From: Paenibacillus timonensis
GTDB lineage: Bacteria; Bacillota; Bacilli; Paenibacillales; Paenibacillaceae
Reading direction: 5' to 3'
Length of the DNA: 64,000 bases
Assembly (NCBI RefSeq): GCF_009725205.1
Contig: NZ_WNZY01000004.1
Location: 1 to 64,000, forward strand
Part shown: in pieces, positions 46,351-56,125 of the stretch
How positions within the stretch are numbered: position 1 is the first letter of the stretch
How the letters are laid out: each line of letters begins with the position of its first letter
Made by a program: the position numbers and the translations under genes
Notes under the pieces: generated by a model
Database searches by the model: none
The model's input: only the letters and a program-made list of their open reading frames with translations
Told to the model about the DNA's origin: nothing

Positions 46351-47571
46351 TTAGGGCTGCGTTCCTTCCGCAGCGGCTGCGGCCGCCTTCTCGGCATCGA
46401 TCGTACGAACCGCTGAGGTTCCGTCGATTTCTGTCTCGTACGTAAATACACGGCCATCCTCCGACCAAGCGCCGTCGACCCAATTTCCGTCGATCGTCTC
46501 ATCAGCCACCTGTTTCCGATCCTGGACGTCGAGACGGTAGACATACAGGTGTCCATCCTTTAACTCGGCTTCAAACTTCCCATCCGGCGAGGTCCAGCTA
46601 TTAAAACTGGCGATGCCAAACTTTCCCTTTGGATCATCCAGGGTCAATTGCCGGTTAATCATCTCATCATCCTCAAGGCTTTCCGGAGCTTTGGCATCGG
46701 CCGCAGGGTCCGAATTCCCAGCTTCAGGCGTAGTCGGATCCTGAGCAGGAACACCCTCGCCTTGATTTGTCGGCACTGAATTGCCTATTGTCGGATCGCT
46801 CTTTCCGGCATCTTGCTCGCTTGGAGCCTTGGTGCCTGATTGCGAGTTCCCTGGCTTCGCTCCAGGAGCAATAGGATCCGTCGAATCTCCCGTCATGTTC
46901 CGGTCATCCGCACCACCGGAATTTGCACCCTCGTTCGGGGTGCCGTCCTCCTTCGGCGCCAGAGCATCCTGATCTTCCATCTCAAGGCTGCCGGCATTGC
47001 TGCCATCCTTGAACAGCTGCGCGTTTCCCACCGCATCGCCGGCCGAATCTGCGGCTGAAGAATTCTCGTTGGCCGAATCCGTTAACGAGGTATTCATGGC
47101 GATCTCGGCATCCGATACGGTGCGTGGTTCATATTGATAAATGAACACTCCCAGAATCAAAGCCGCCGCCACGCCCAGCGAACCGTACCGGTAAATCCGG
47201 CTCCGTCGCAACCCTGTGTCCGCATCCTGACGGCGCGAGCTGCGGCGGCTCGGCAGCGTACCGCCTTGACCGGTTCCCGCATCGACTTGTACCGCCGTCA
47301 TCGGCAGCACCGTCTCCTCGGCAGCGCTGCCTCCTTCAAGGCGAGCACGGTCGATTTCATCCAGTTGCGGCAGGATCGCATCCACGAGGCTATAGTTCGG
47401 AACCACCTTCGGCAGCTCCTCCAATTGCGCAGACAGCTTGTTCAACAGAGCAAACGTTTCAGCGCATTCCCCGCAATTACGAATATGCTCAAAGAGAAGA
47501 AAACTTTCCTCTTCGTTTAAATCATGGTCAAGATAACGATGCATCCATTCCACCGCCTCCGGGCACTTCAT
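46351..47571 (-). CDS. Membrane anti-sigma factor with zinc-finger (ZAS) domain and C-terminal extracytoplasmic domain
   Basis: 406 aa. Residues 1-75 are the cytosolic anti-sigma domain with Cys3 and the zinc motif His29-x3-Cys33-x2-Cys36 (HIRNCGEC). Residues 129-147 are the single membrane segment. Residues 155-300 are a Ser/Asn/Asp/Pro/Gly-rich linker. Residues 305-395 (KFGIASFNSWTSPDGKFEAELKDG, key parts SWTSPDGKFEAEL and YVYRLDVQDRK) look like beta-propeller blades as in TolB-type sensors. It overlaps the sigma gene stop by ATGA. It probably holds the ECF sigma inactive until an envelope signal. Confidence 0.88.
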   Translation of the reverse strand: MKCPEAVEWMHRYLDHDLNEEESFLLFEHIRNCGECAETFALLNKLSAQLEELPKVVPNYSLVDAILPQLDEIDRARLEGGSAAEETVLPMTAVQVDAGTGQGGTLPSRRSSRRQDADTGLRRSRIYRYGSLGVAAALILGVFIYQYEPRTVSDAEIAMNTSLTDSANENSSAADSAGDAVGNAQLFKDGSNAGSLEMEDQDALAPKEDGTPNEGANSGGADDRNMTGDSTDPIAPGAKPGNSQSGTKAPSEQDAGKSDPTIGNSVPTNQGEGVPAQDPTTPEAGNSDPAADAKAPESLEDDEMINRQLTLDDPKGKFGIASFNSWTSPDGKFEAELKDGHLYVYRLDVQDRKQVADETIDGNWVDGAWSEDGRVFTYETEIDGTSAVRTIDAEKAAAAAAEGTQP

Positions 47572-48116
47572 CCTGATACACCACCCTTCTGATAATCTTG
47601 GAGTAAATGCTGCAGCTGCTGTCTGGCCCTGAATAAATAGGATTTCACTGTATTCAGCGGCAAATTCAAGCTATCAGCGATTTCGTTATACGAAAAGTCC
47701 TGTAAATACCTCAGCACAACCACCGATCGGTGGTGTTCCGGCAATTGTTCGATCGCGCTGCGAATGTCCTCGGCTAAATAGCCCGACATGACTTCCCGCT
47801 CCACGCTATCATTCCCCTGAAACACCATTTCGTGCTCCTCGATGGATACCGTTGGCTTATTCCTACGAAATTTGTCGATACAAATGTTAGTTACGATCCG
47901 TTGGACCCAGGTTTTGAACTGCGCTTTTTCCTCATAAGAATCGATTTTGGTATAAATGCGAATGAGGGCTTCTTGAGCAGCGTCATGCGCATCCTGCTCA
48001 TTGTTCAAAATATAGTAGGCCGTCCGATAAACATGTTGTTCAATTTCTCGCAATAGGGTGATTAGAGCGTCGCGATCGCCCGTTTGAGCGGCTCTGATGA
48101 GTCCCTGCTCTACCAC
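47568..48116 (-). CDS. ECF RNA polymerase sigma factor (SigW-like)
   Basis: 182 aa with GTG start after GGGGGAG. Sigma region 2 covers residues 20-90 (YILNNEQDAHDAAQEALIRIY ... FKTWVQRIVTNICIDKFRR). Region 4 covers residues 125-175 (LPEHHRSVVVLRYLQDFSYNEIA, then LNLPLNTVKSYLFRARQQL). Partner of the zinc-type anti-sigma that follows with an overlapping start. Sequence style and partner type resemble sigma-W; a sigma-W-consensus promoter lies at 19.2 kb in this window. Whether this is the true SigW orthologue needs a search. Confidence 0.92.
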   Translation of the reverse strand: MVEQGLIRAAQTGDRDALITLLREIEQHVYRTAYYILNNEQDAHDAAQEALIRIYTKIDSYEEKAQFKTWVQRIVTNICIDKFRRNKPTVSIEEHEMVFQGNDSVEREVMSGYLAEDIRSAIEQLPEHHRSVVVLRYLQDFSYNEIADSLNLPLNTVKSYLFRARQQLQHLLQDYQKGGVSG

Positions 48117-48143
48117 TAAGGCTCCCCCTTCCTTGCATCCTTA

Positions 48144-48172
48144 CAGACGCTAACGTCCGACAAGATGTTGCA
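48144..48172 (-). promoter_or_regulatory. Possible ECF autoregulatory promoter
   Basis: On the minus strand TGCAAC (48167-48172), 17-base spacer, CGTCTG (48144-48149), 28 bases before the sigma gene start. It is similar to ECF -35/-10 pairs (AAC ... CGTC), although it departs from the sigma-W consensus in spacing and bases. Confidence 0.4.
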
Positions 48173-48272
48173 ATGTTGTTACTATTTTTTAAAAATAATT
48201 TGGAGTCCATCATCCGGTATGAAATTCAAGCATTTCTCGTGCGGAATCCTTTCAATCTCACCTTAGGATACC

Positions 48273-48317
48273 AAAAAAAACAGGCCCCGTCATCCTGCCG
48301 AAATCAGGGAAGGGCCT
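48273..48317 (-). terminator. Terminator of comEC
   Basis: On the minus strand AGGCCCT ... GGGGCCT with inner CC/GG pairs is followed by a run of eight T, immediately after the comEC stop. Confidence 0.8.
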
Positions 48318-48321
48318 ATTT

Positions 48322-50916
48322 TCACGGGGTTTGCTGTAGTTTGCTTCTGACCTCGATCCTCCCCCTGCGCACTCTCATCTGAACTTCACCTTGCTTGTCG
48401 GTACGATAGATTCGGATGTTCTGCCCGTTCAACCGATCGACGACCGTGGGATGCGGGTGCCCGTAGGTATTCGCGGCTCCAACCGAAATCACTGCCGTTT
48501 CCGGTTGCCAGTATGCCAGCCATGCCTCGGTTGTGGATGTCTTGCTGCCATGGTGAGCCACTTTCATAACATCGATCGAATGTGCCGGTGTCGTTGGAGC
48601 GGAAGCATATCCCTTTTCTATCTCTAGCATCTCTCGCTCCGCCGCCTCATCCATATCGCCCGTGAACAAAAAGGATGCCCCGTTCAGGTCCAACCGAAAC
48701 ACGATGGATTGGTGGTTTTGTTCTTTCACGAAAGGAATCCGGCTTGTCCCTTCCGTTTCGGTTAGCGGATAAAGCACCTCCACGCGGGTGGCCTTATCCG
48801 GTTGCAAGTTCATGCCGCGGCTTGCCGAATATACCGGAATCCGCCGAGTTAGGGCCGTCTCCATCAAGGTTGTCATCGTCTTCGACTCCGCCAGGCTGCC
48901 GTTGATCAGCAGCGCTTCAACCGGGAACGAATCCAGTACCGCCTGCGCCCCACCGATATGGTCCTGATCTCCATGCGTCAAAATCACCGCGTCCAAGCGG
49001 TGAACCCCTCGTTTCTTGAGCAGCGGAACAACCGTCTTTGCCCCGACTTCAAAAGGTTCGCGGCGCTCCCGCCAAGCATCCTTCGCTTTGCGAAACGACA
49101 CCGTACCCCCGCCGTCTACCAGCAGATGCTTACCGGAAGGGGTCGTGATCAGGGCGCAGTCGCCTTGACCAACGTCGATGAACTCGATGTAGCCTGAACC
49201 CTTGTTGAAGGCCGGGGTATAACCGGATATCAGCAGCAGCACCAAACCTGCAGCTATGGTTAAGCGCAGAAAGTCTCCGCGCCTAGCCCATACTCGCTCT
49301 TTTAGAGGAAAGGATATCGGTTCTGCCACCGGTCTCAATGGGACCGTGTCGTCGTCTTGCCACTGAGGGGTTAACGCTTCTGCAGCAAGGCGCTCGCGCC
49401 GTTTCCCCCAATACAGCACTAGGTAGCACAAGGCGTAGAAAGCCGCAACCCAAAGCAATGAGGGGGATTGCCAATACGTCATGAAGCCGCTACGTGCGCT
49501 CAGCCAACTTGTCGCCTCGAACGTCACCGTATTCAGCCACCGTACCGGAAATGCCGCCCATAAACCAAGCCGAGTCGACAGGAAGCTAAGCAGCAGTGCC
49601 CCCGTTCCGAGTGGAAGCGCCAGTGTGCCAATAACCGGTACAAGCAGTAAGTTAGCCAGGACCGACAATAGAGAAAACTGGTTGAAATAGAGAATCGTCA
49701 GCGGAAAAGAAACCAGTTGAGCCGCAAGCGTGATCGCCACGGCGCTCCCCATTTTTCTCGGTAACCACCGAAAGTACGGCGATAGCAACGGCACGAATAG
49801 GATCAGCCCCGCCGTCACCGCAAACGATAGCTGGAAGCTGACGTTCAGCAAAAAGTACGGGTCCCAGACTAACATCAGCATCGCAGCCGCAGCTAATACA
49901 TTAAGGCTGTCTTTCAACAGCCCGCGCCTTAGTAAGTACAGCCCCAGCATCGTCATCAACCCGGAGCGAATGACCGACGGCGAGAACCCGGTGATCAGCA
50001 TATACGCCGGAACGAACGCCAACGCGGCCGTGATCGCGGTCTCCCGAGTAACCCGGCAAAGACGAAGCAATCCGAATAGGAGCGCGACGTTTATCGCCAC
50101 ATGACTGCCCGAGATCGCCAAAATATGCGTTAGCCCAAGCTGCGTAAACTCCGCATATTTGTCCGGGTCAAGGTCATTCTGCAGGCCGATCAACAGCCCC
50201 TTCATATAACCTGCCTGCCATTCCGGAAACAATCTTTCGATGCGTTCGCCGAGCCGATCACGCAGTGCATCTATAAAGCCCATAACGGCGGCGACGCCTC
50301 GGGTTGACTGTACCACTTTTATAGACGAGGCACCCGGCGCCTTTACCAGCCAATGAATCCGCTGCAGATGCAAATACCGGCGGTAATCAAACGCGCCGAA
50401 GTTGCGTGCCGATTGCGGCGCTTCGAGCGTTCCGTCCAGAGTCACCTGGAGGCCGCGCCGCCAAGAGGCCGCCGTAGGCAGTTCCTTTTGAGCCGCCAGC
50501 CGCAGCTGGACGGCCACCTTTTCCCCGCCGGGGATGTCCTGGCTGACCTGCGGGCTTGATCCCGCAGATAGCAAGGAGAGCCGGCTTGCCTTCAGCGTAA
50601 AGTCGGCGCGATCGCCGTCGATCTCTACGGCCGAGACGATCGTTCCCTCCAGACGTACGGCTTGTCCGTCTACAGGCAACCCAATCCGGGTTTTATTCCC
50701 CGTTTCGTTATAAAGCCAATAACCGCCTGCAAGCGCGAAGGCCAGCCAGATCAGGACCAAACTTCGCCAAAAATGGCGCCCGATCAAGGCGATGGCTGCA
50801 CATAACAGCGATAGTCCCAGCGCAAACAACCAAAAACGCCAGCCGGGATATCCCGCGGCCAAACCGCTGCCGGCCATCCAGCCGCAGGCGATCGCAGTTA
50901 ACGGTCTACGGTTCAT
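48322..50916 (-). CDS. comEC: DNA internalization competence protein ComEC/Rec2
   Basis: Inner-membrane channel that takes up single-stranded DNA during transformation, 864 aa. Residues 5-70 hold the first membrane helices. An OB-like DUF4131 domain (GQAVRLEGTIVSAVEIDGD) follows. The competence domain spans about 230-520, with GLLIGLQNDLDPDKYAEFTQLGLTHILAISGSHVAI (key part THILAISGSH). The C-terminal metallo-beta-lactamase domain has LTHGDQDHIGG and VAHHGSKTSTT. All three parts are intact. Separated from comEB by a terminator-like hairpin. Confidence 0.96.
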   Translation of the reverse strand: MNRRPLTAIACGWMAGSGLAAGYPGWRFWLFALGLSLLCAAIALIGRHFWRSLVLIWLAFALAGGYWLYNETGNKTRIGLPVDGQAVRLEGTIVSAVEIDGDRADFTLKASRLSLLSAGSSPQVSQDIPGGEKVAVQLRLAAQKELPTAASWRRGLQVTLDGTLEAPQSARNFGAFDYRRYLHLQRIHWLVKAPGASSIKVVQSTRGVAAVMGFIDALRDRLGERIERLFPEWQAGYMKGLLIGLQNDLDPDKYAEFTQLGLTHILAISGSHVAINVALLFGLLRLCRVTRETAITAALAFVPAYMLITGFSPSVIRSGLMTMLGLYLLRRGLLKDSLNVLAAAAMLMLVWDPYFLLNVSFQLSFAVTAGLILFVPLLSPYFRWLPRKMGSAVAITLAAQLVSFPLTILYFNQFSLLSVLANLLLVPVIGTLALPLGTGALLLSFLSTRLGLWAAFPVRWLNTVTFEATSWLSARSGFMTYWQSPSLLWVAAFYALCYLVLYWGKRRERLAAEALTPQWQDDDTVPLRPVAEPISFPLKERVWARRGDFLRLTIAAGLVLLLISGYTPAFNKGSGYIEFIDVGQGDCALITTPSGKHLLVDGGGTVSFRKAKDAWRERREPFEVGAKTVVPLLKKRGVHRLDAVILTHGDQDHIGGAQAVLDSFPVEALLINGSLAESKTMTTLMETALTRRIPVYSASRGMNLQPDKATRVEVLYPLTETEGTSRIPFVKEQNHQSIVFRLDLNGASFLFTGDMDEAAEREMLEIEKGYASAPTTPAHSIDVMKVAHHGSKTSTTEAWLAYWQPETAVISVGAANTYGHPHPTVVDRLNGQNIRIYRTDKQGEVQMRVRRGRIEVRSKLQQTP

Positions 50917-50941
50917 CGGAACCCCTCCTTATCTGCCTAAG

Positions 50942-50985
50942 CAAAAAAACACCCCACCCGCCCTAAGGCGAATGAGGTGCTCCCA
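50942..50985 (-). terminator. Terminator between comEB and comEC
   Basis: On the minus strand CACCTCATTCGCC TTA GGGCGGGTGGGGTG is followed by TTTTTTTGC. comEC may therefore depend on read-through or on its own promoter. Confidence 0.85.
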
Positions 50986-51022
50986 CATTCCAACAACAAG
51001 TTTGAATCGTATTCGGTTACGC

Positions 51023-51541
51023 TTACTCTTCCACCTGCGAGATGGATTCCTGCGGCGGATGATAACCTTCCAGACGGCGGAAGGTGATTCCCTTCTGCGC
51101 CATCATGGCTGTTACCTTGCCGGTATCCTTCGGATAGGACCGATGGAACACGATCTCCGTAATGCCGCTGTTGGCCAACATGTTCGCGCAAGTCCAACAC
51201 GGCTCGTCCGTCACGTATACGCTGGACCCTTCCCGATCGATCCGGTCCGTGAACAATAGCAGGTTCTGCTCGGCATGGATGGTACGGACGCAGCGCTGCT
51301 TCTTCACCATCTTCTCCTGGCCGTCTTCAATCACGAGTTCATACTCTTCCGCGATCATACATCCGGCTTCCGAGCAATCCGGAACGCCGGAAGGGGCCCC
51401 GTTATAGGCCGTGCCCAGCAGCTTCTTCCCTTGAACTAGTACGGCGCCGACATGACGACGGTTGCAGCGCGACCGCGTCGATACCATATAAGCGATATCC
51501 ATGAAATACGTATCCCAGTCTTTACGATGGTCCGGATTCAT
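51023..51541 (-). CDS. comEB: dCMP deaminase family protein ComEB
   Basis: Zinc-dependent deoxycytidylate deaminase, 172 aa. Zinc and catalytic residues are His89-Ala-Glu91 (TIHAEQN) and Cys115-x2-Cys118 (PCWTC). The NGAPSGVPDC loop around residues 47-56 is typical. It sits between comEA and comEC, as in Bacillus, though in that organism it is dispensable for transformation. Confidence 0.96.
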   Translation of the reverse strand: MNPDHRKDWDTYFMDIAYMVSTRSRCNRRHVGAVLVQGKKLLGTAYNGAPSGVPDCSEAGCMIAEEYELVIEDGQEKMVKKQRCVRTIHAEQNLLLFTDRIDREGSSVYVTDEPCWTCANMLANSGITEIVFHRSYPKDTGKVTAMMAQKGITFRRLEGYHPPQESISQVEE

Positions 51542-51582
51542 CCCATTATCACCCTCACAAGTCGTCTTTCGATCCCATCGGC

Positions 51583-52122
51583 CTACAGGCCGATGTAAGG
51601 CTTCATTTTCTCCAGCATCTTGTCCCCGATCCCTTTGACCTGAGTCAAATCTTCGATAGAGGCAAATGCGCCGTGTGCATTGCGGTAATCGAGGATCGCC
51701 TGCGCTTTCTTCTCACCGATACCGGGAATCTCTTGCAACTCTGCCAAACCGGCGAGATTGATGCTGATCTTTCCGGTCTCGGCGGTCTTTCCGCCCCCAT
51801 CCGTTGGGGTCACGGCTGCGCTACCCCCTCCGGCCTCGCTACCTTGCGCAGCGTTCGCTCCGGCTGTGGAAGTTGACGACGTCGAGCTGCCGCCGACCTT
51901 CGCAGTTTGGCTCTCGCTCACTTCCCCCGTGTTGCCCGCCGCAGCCGCAGCGCCAGAGTCCTTGCTTCCTGCGCCTTCCTCGGCCAGTACTGATTTCACT
52001 TCAGCATTAACCGGCATCCAGCCCTCGATCCCGGCGGGATCGCGGCCGCCCGTCGCCAGGAGCATCAAACCGGCGCCGATCACAGCTGAAGCTATCGCTG
52101 TCAATACGAGTTCCTTCCGCAT
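51583..52122 (-). CDS. comEA: Competence DNA-binding protein ComEA
   Basis: Membrane-anchored DNA receptor of the transformation system, 179 aa from MRKELVLTAIASAVIGAG (GGGGAG upstream). Residues 5-25 are the anchor. The C-terminal helix-hairpin-helix pair is complete: INLAGLAELQEIPGIGEKKAQAILDYR and FASIEDLTQVKGIGDKMLEKM (key parts IPGIGEKKA and VKGIGDKML). Between them lies a low-complexity Ala/Gly/Ser/Thr linker of about 75 residues in place of the SLBB domain that I know from Bacillus ComEA. 41 bases separate it from comEB. Confidence 0.93.
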   Translation of the reverse strand: MRKELVLTAIASAVIGAGLMLLATGGRDPAGIEGWMPVNAEVKSVLAEEGAGSKDSGAAAAAGNTGEVSESQTAKVGGSSTSSTSTAGANAAQGSEAGGGSAAVTPTDGGGKTAETGKISINLAGLAELQEIPGIGEKKAQAILDYRNAHGAFASIEDLTQVKGIGDKMLEKMKPYIGL

Positions 52123-52336
52123 ATGGTAACCCACTCCCCTATCAAACCTCTTAAAAGAATCCACTTATAGTCATGAAGATCCAATCAAGCTGCATACATA
52201 TTTATACAGGTGAAGTAGAAACGGCAGAAGTAGGTTCACGCGAGAGTAAAGCTGACCGTTTTTGAATCATGAACAAATGAGATCTGCCTTATCGTTTTAC
52301 CAAGACAGTGCGTTAAGCACGGAAAGGGGAATCCGG

Positions 52337-53272
52337 ATGAAAGTCGCCTTCATCGGAACCGGATCCATGGGAAGCCTGCTCATCGACGCGTTTTTGCGTT
52401 CCGGCACGTTGCTTCCACATCACATTTGTGCCAGCAACCGTTCTCCCTACAAAACCAAATGGCTGGCTCAGCGCCATCCCGGTCTGCTGGCGTACAGCAA
52501 CAACGCCGAAGCCGTGCAAGGAAGCAAAATCGTCTTTTTGTGCATCAAACCCCTGGATTACCCCGAAGTGATCGCGGAAATCCGGGACGTGCTCGACGAG
52601 AAGCAGATCGTCGTGTCGATCACCAGCCCCGTTCAGATCGAAACATTGGAAGAGGCCCTTCCTTCAAAAATCGCCAAGATCATCCCCAGCATCACGCATT
52701 CCGTTCACAGCGGTGCATCGCTCTGCATGTACGGCAAGCGGATCCGCCCCGAGGATCGCTTGCTGTTAGAACAGCTGATGTCCTCGATCAGCACGCCGAC
52801 CACCCTCCGAGAGAGCGAAACCCGGATCGCTTCCGACTTCTCGAGCTGCGGTCCGGCTTTCGTCGCGTATATGCTGCAGCTTTGGGCGGAATCAGCCGCC
52901 GAACTGACGGGAATCGGTTATGCCGAGGCGATCGAGCTTGGCTCGGAAATGCTGCTTGGCACCGGCAAACTCCTTACCGAAGGCGGCCTAAGCCCGGAAG
53001 AGCTGATCGAGCGGGTTGCCGTTCCCGGCGGAGTAACCGCCGAAGGCATCGCTGTACTCGAATCCGGTCTGCGCGGTGTATTTACCCGCCTGATTGAAAC
53101 GACGCACCGCAAATATGACGAGGATATCGGCAAGCTGCACGCGCTCTTTCACCCGGATAAACCGGAGATTTCTCCGCCATCAGCTAACCTAAGATCGGTG
53201 TGCCCGGAGAAGGAAGATCCCCTAACCGATGTCAAACCACCAGACGGATCAGGGGCAACCTCCATTTCCTGA
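52337..53272 (+). CDS. comER: Late competence protein ComER (ProC-like)
   Basis: Pyrroline-5-carboxylate-reductase-like NAD(P) protein, 311 aa from MKVAFIGTGSMGSLL (GGAAAGGGG upstream). The Rossmann motif GTGSMG is at residues 7-12. Family landmarks are FLCIKPLDYPEVI and the C-terminal GGVTAEGIAVLESGL. It is divergent from comEA, as in Bacillus, where it is linked to sporulation and biofilm control and not to DNA uptake. It lacks good evidence of ProC enzyme activity. Convergent with leuS, 40 bases apart. Confidence 0.93.
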   Translation: MKVAFIGTGSMGSLLIDAFLRSGTLLPHHICASNRSPYKTKWLAQRHPGLLAYSNNAEAVQGSKIVFLCIKPLDYPEVIAEIRDVLDEKQIVVSITSPVQIETLEEALPSKIAKIIPSITHSVHSGASLCMYGKRIRPEDRLLLEQLMSSISTPTTLRESETRIASDFSSCGPAFVAYMLQLWAESAAELTGIGYAEAIELGSEMLLGTGKLLTEGGLSPEELIERVAVPGGVTAEGIAVLESGLRGVFTRLIETTHRKYDEDIGKLHALFHPDKPEISPPSANLRSVCPEKEDPLTDVKPPDGSGATSIS

Positions 53273-53312
53273 ACAAACCGTTCATCTCGCAGGTGAATGG
53301 AGCTATAGCTAT

Positions 53313-55754
53313 CTATCCTACGACGATATTAACCAGTTTGCCCGGTACGGCAACGACTTTACGAATCGTCTTCCCAGCCACGGCCTGCTGCACGCTCGGC
53401 AGGCTTAAGCTATGTTCCTGCATCGCTGCCTGATCCAAGTCCTTGGAAATTTTCGTTCGTTCGACGATTTTACCATTCACCTGCACCACGATTTCCACCT
53501 CGGCTTCAACGGTCCAAGCCTCGTCGTACGCTGGCCATGATTCATACGTAATCGTACCGGTATGGCCCAGCCGTTCCCAGAGTTCTTCCGCCAAATGCGG
53601 AGCCAGCGGGGACAGCAGCTGTACGAAGTTTTCCGCCGCCGCTTTCGGCACGGCATCTGTTTTGTAGGCCTCGTTGACGAAGATCATCAACTGACTGATC
53701 GCCGTGTTGAAACGCAGGTTCTCAAAATCCTCCGTCACTTTCTTGATCGTCTTGTGCCAGGTACGTTTAAATTCGTCGCTGCCCCCGTCCGTCGTAATTT
53801 TCGAATTCAGGCTGCCGTCCTCGGCGACGAACAGACGCCAAACACGGGACAAGAAGCGGTGAATGCCATCCACGCCGCTAGCGTTCCAAGGCTTGGTCGC
53901 TTCCAGCGGCCCCATGAACATTTCATAGACGCGCAGCGTGTCCGCTCCGTATTCGCCCACAATCTCGTCCGGATTGATGACGTTGCCGCGGGATTTACTC
54001 ATTTTCTCGTTATTGGTGCCGAGAATCATCCCTTGGTTCACCAGCTTATGGAACGGTTCCTTGGTCGAGACGACGCCTAGATCGTACAGGACTTTGTGCC
54101 AGAACCGAGCGTAGAGCAGGTGAAGCACCGCATGCTCGGCCCCGCCGATATACAGGTCGACCGGAAGCCATTCCTCCTGCTTCTCTTTCGAGCACAGCTC
54201 GTTGTCATTATGCGGATCGATATAGCGCAGGTAATACCAGCAGCTGCCGGCCCATTGCGGCATCGTGTTGGTCTCGCGGCGAGCCGGTTTACCGGTTTCC
54301 GGATCAACCGTGTTAACCCAGTCGGTGACGTTCGCGAGCGGCGACTCTCCAGTACCCGACGGCTTGATAGCGTCGACATCCGGCAGGACAAGCGGGAGCT
54401 GATCCTCCGGTACCGGCTTCATCGTGCCGTCCTCCAGATGCAGGATCGGGATCGGCTCCCCCCAATACCGCTGGCGGCTGAACAACCAGTCGCGCAAGCG
54501 GTAAGTCACTTTGCCGCGGCCTTTGCCGTTCTCTTCCAGCCAGGTGATCATTTTCTTGATCCCTTCCTCTTTCCCCAGCCCGTTCAGGAAGCCGGAGTTC
54601 ACATGTTCTCCTTCTCCCGTATAAGCTTCCTTCGCCAGATCGCCGCCTGCGACCACCTCAATGATCGGCAGATCAAATTGCTTGGCGAATTCGTAATCGC
54701 GCTCGTCATGCCCCGGTACTGCCATGATGGCACCCGTACCGTAACCTGCGAGCACGTAGTCGGCAATCCAGATCGGCAGCTTCGCGCCGTTCACCGGATT
54801 GATCGCATAGGCGCCGGTGAATACCCCAGTTTTCTCCTTCGCCAAATCGGTGCGCTCCAGGTCGCTCTTGCGCGCTGCTTGGTCTTGGTAAGTCTGCACC
54901 GCTTCGCGCTGGGCATCCGTCGTGATGGTTTGGACCAATTCATGCTCCGGCGCTAGCACCGCATAGGTGGCTCCAAACAGCGTGTCCGGGCGCGTCGTGA
55001 AGACCGTCAGAGAGTCGTTACGGCCTTCAATCTCGAATACGACCTCAGCCCCTTCGGATTTCCCGATCCAGTTGCGCTGCATATCCTTGATGCTTTCCGA
55101 CCAGTCCAGCTCCTCAAGGTCTTCAAGCAGCCGCTCGGCGTATTCGGTAATCTTCAACACCCATTGGCGCATCGGTTTGCGAATAACCGGATGACCGCCG
55201 CGCTCGCTCTTGCCGTCAATGACCTCTTCGTTCGCCAAGACCGTTCCCAGTGCCGGGCACCAGTTCACCGGAACTTCGGCTACATAGGCCAACCCTTTCT
55301 TATACAACTGGATAAAAATCCATTGCGTCCATTTGTAATAATCCGGATCGGTCGTGCTGATCTCGCGGTCCCAATCGTAGGAGAAACCCAGCGACTTGAT
55401 TTGGCGCCGGAAATTGTTGATATTCTTAACCGTAATGTCCCGCGGATGCTCGCCTGTATCAAGCGCATGTTGCTCCGCCGGCAGTCCGAAGGCATCCCAG
55501 CCCATCGGATGGAGTACGTTGTAACCGCGCATCCGTTTGAAGCGGGAGACGATATCCGTGGCCGTGTAACCTTCCGGATGGCCGACGTGAAGACCGGCCC
55601 CCGATGGATAAGGGAACATGTCAAGCGCATAAAACTTCGGTTTGCCCGACTCTTCCCGCGTTTTGAAAGTGTGATGCTGATCCCAGTAAGCCTGCCATTT
55701 CGGTTCGATGGCCTGGGCTCGGTAAACGTCATGGGGCACGTTGTGGTCCGCCAT
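53313..55754 (-). CDS. leuS: Leucyl-tRNA synthetase
   Basis: Charges tRNA-Leu, 813 aa, class I. The HIGH-type signature is in [17 protein letters not shown] near residue 50. The editing domain (CP1) includes [15 protein letters not shown] near residue 250. The KMSKSRGN loop is near residue 580 and the anticodon domain follows. AAGGAGG precedes ATG. Expression is governed by a leucine T-box leader immediately upstream. Confidence 0.98.
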   Translation of the reverse strand: MADHNVPHDVYRAQAIEPKWQAYWDQHHTFKTREESGKPKFYALDMFPYPSGAGLHVGHPEGYTATDIVSRFKRMRGYNVLHPMGWDAFGLPAEQHALDTGEHPRDITVKNINNFRRQIKSLGFSYDWDREISTTDPDYYKWTQWIFIQLYKKGLAYVAEVPVNWCPALGTVLANEEVIDGKSERGGHPVIRKPMRQWVLKITEYAERLLEDLEELDWSESIKDMQRNWIGKSEGAEVVFEIEGRNDSLTVFTTRPDTLFGATYAVLAPEHELVQTITTDAQREAVQTYQDQAARKSDLERTDLAKEKTGVFTGAYAINPVNGAKLPIWIADYVLAGYGTGAIMAVPGHDERDYEFAKQFDLPIIEVVAGGDLAKEAYTGEGEHVNSGFLNGLGKEEGIKKMITWLEENGKGRGKVTYRLRDWLFSRQRYWGEPIPILHLEDGTMKPVPEDQLPLVLPDVDAIKPSGTGESPLANVTDWVNTVDPETGKPARRETNTMPQWAGSCWYYLRYIDPHNDNELCSKEKQEEWLPVDLYIGGAEHAVLHLLYARFWHKVLYDLGVVSTKEPFHKLVNQGMILGTNNEKMSKSRGNVINPDEIVGEYGADTLRVYEMFMGPLEATKPWNASGVDGIHRFLSRVWRLFVAEDGSLNSKITTDGGSDEFKRTWHKTIKKVTEDFENLRFNTAISQLMIFVNEAYKTDAVPKAAAENFVQLLSPLAPHLAEELWERLGHTGTITYESWPAYDEAWTVEAEVEIVVQVNGKIVERTKISKDLDQAAMQEHSLSLPSVQQAVAGKTIRKVVAVPGKLVNIVVG

Positions 55755-55824
55755 AATTCAAAATCCTCCTTGAAATACCAAATTAAGATGTGGGCCAAAA
55801 GTTGACTTTTTGAACTACCTTTAA

Positions 55825-55871
55825 CAAAAAAACCTCCCGACCCGTAGCGTATAATCGCTAGGGACGAGAGG
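55825..55871 (-). terminator. T-box-regulated terminator of leuS
   Basis: On the minus strand CTCTCGTCCCTAGCG ATTATA CGCTACGGGTCGGGAG is followed by seven T. It forms when tRNA-Leu is charged and competes with the T-box antiterminator. Confidence 0.92.
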
Positions 55872-56070
55872 AAGTTTCCCGTGGTACCACCCTAGTTAGC
55901 ATCGGACATGCTTTGTCCTAGCTCCCTTTGGACCCTTAACGCGGGCAAAACGATGATGATTTGCGCATCATAACTCCAAGGCGAGTTCGTCTGCATTCCC
56001 CAACCGGCTTGCACCAAACGCCGGCTCTCTGGATGGCGGAATTCAAATTACTATTCCTCTTCAAAGTTCC
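55825..56070 (-). ncRNA. Leucine T-box riboswitch (leuS leader)
   Basis: Minus-strand leader of about 245 bases. The T-box antiterminator AGGGTGGTACCACGGG is at 55893-55878, and its GGTACC-flanked bulge pairs with the tRNA acceptor end. Stem I runs from about 56066, with an AG-rich foot (GAAGAGGAATAGTAA). In the specifier loop GACGAACTCGCC the triplet CTC (55985-55983) is a leucine codon, which agrees with the gene downstream. Uncharged tRNA-Leu is predicted to allow read-through into leuS. Confidence 0.93.
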
Positions 56071-56095
56071 ACAATATAGAATTGGATTATCAATC

Positions 56096-56125
56096 ATTAT
56101 ATAAAATAATGCCACGGATCGTCAA
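56096..56125 (-). promoter_or_regulatory. Sigma-A promoter of the leuS leader
   Basis: On the minus strand TTGACG (56120-56125), 18-base spacer, TATAAT (56096-56101), about 30 bases upstream of T-box stem I. Confidence 0.8.
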
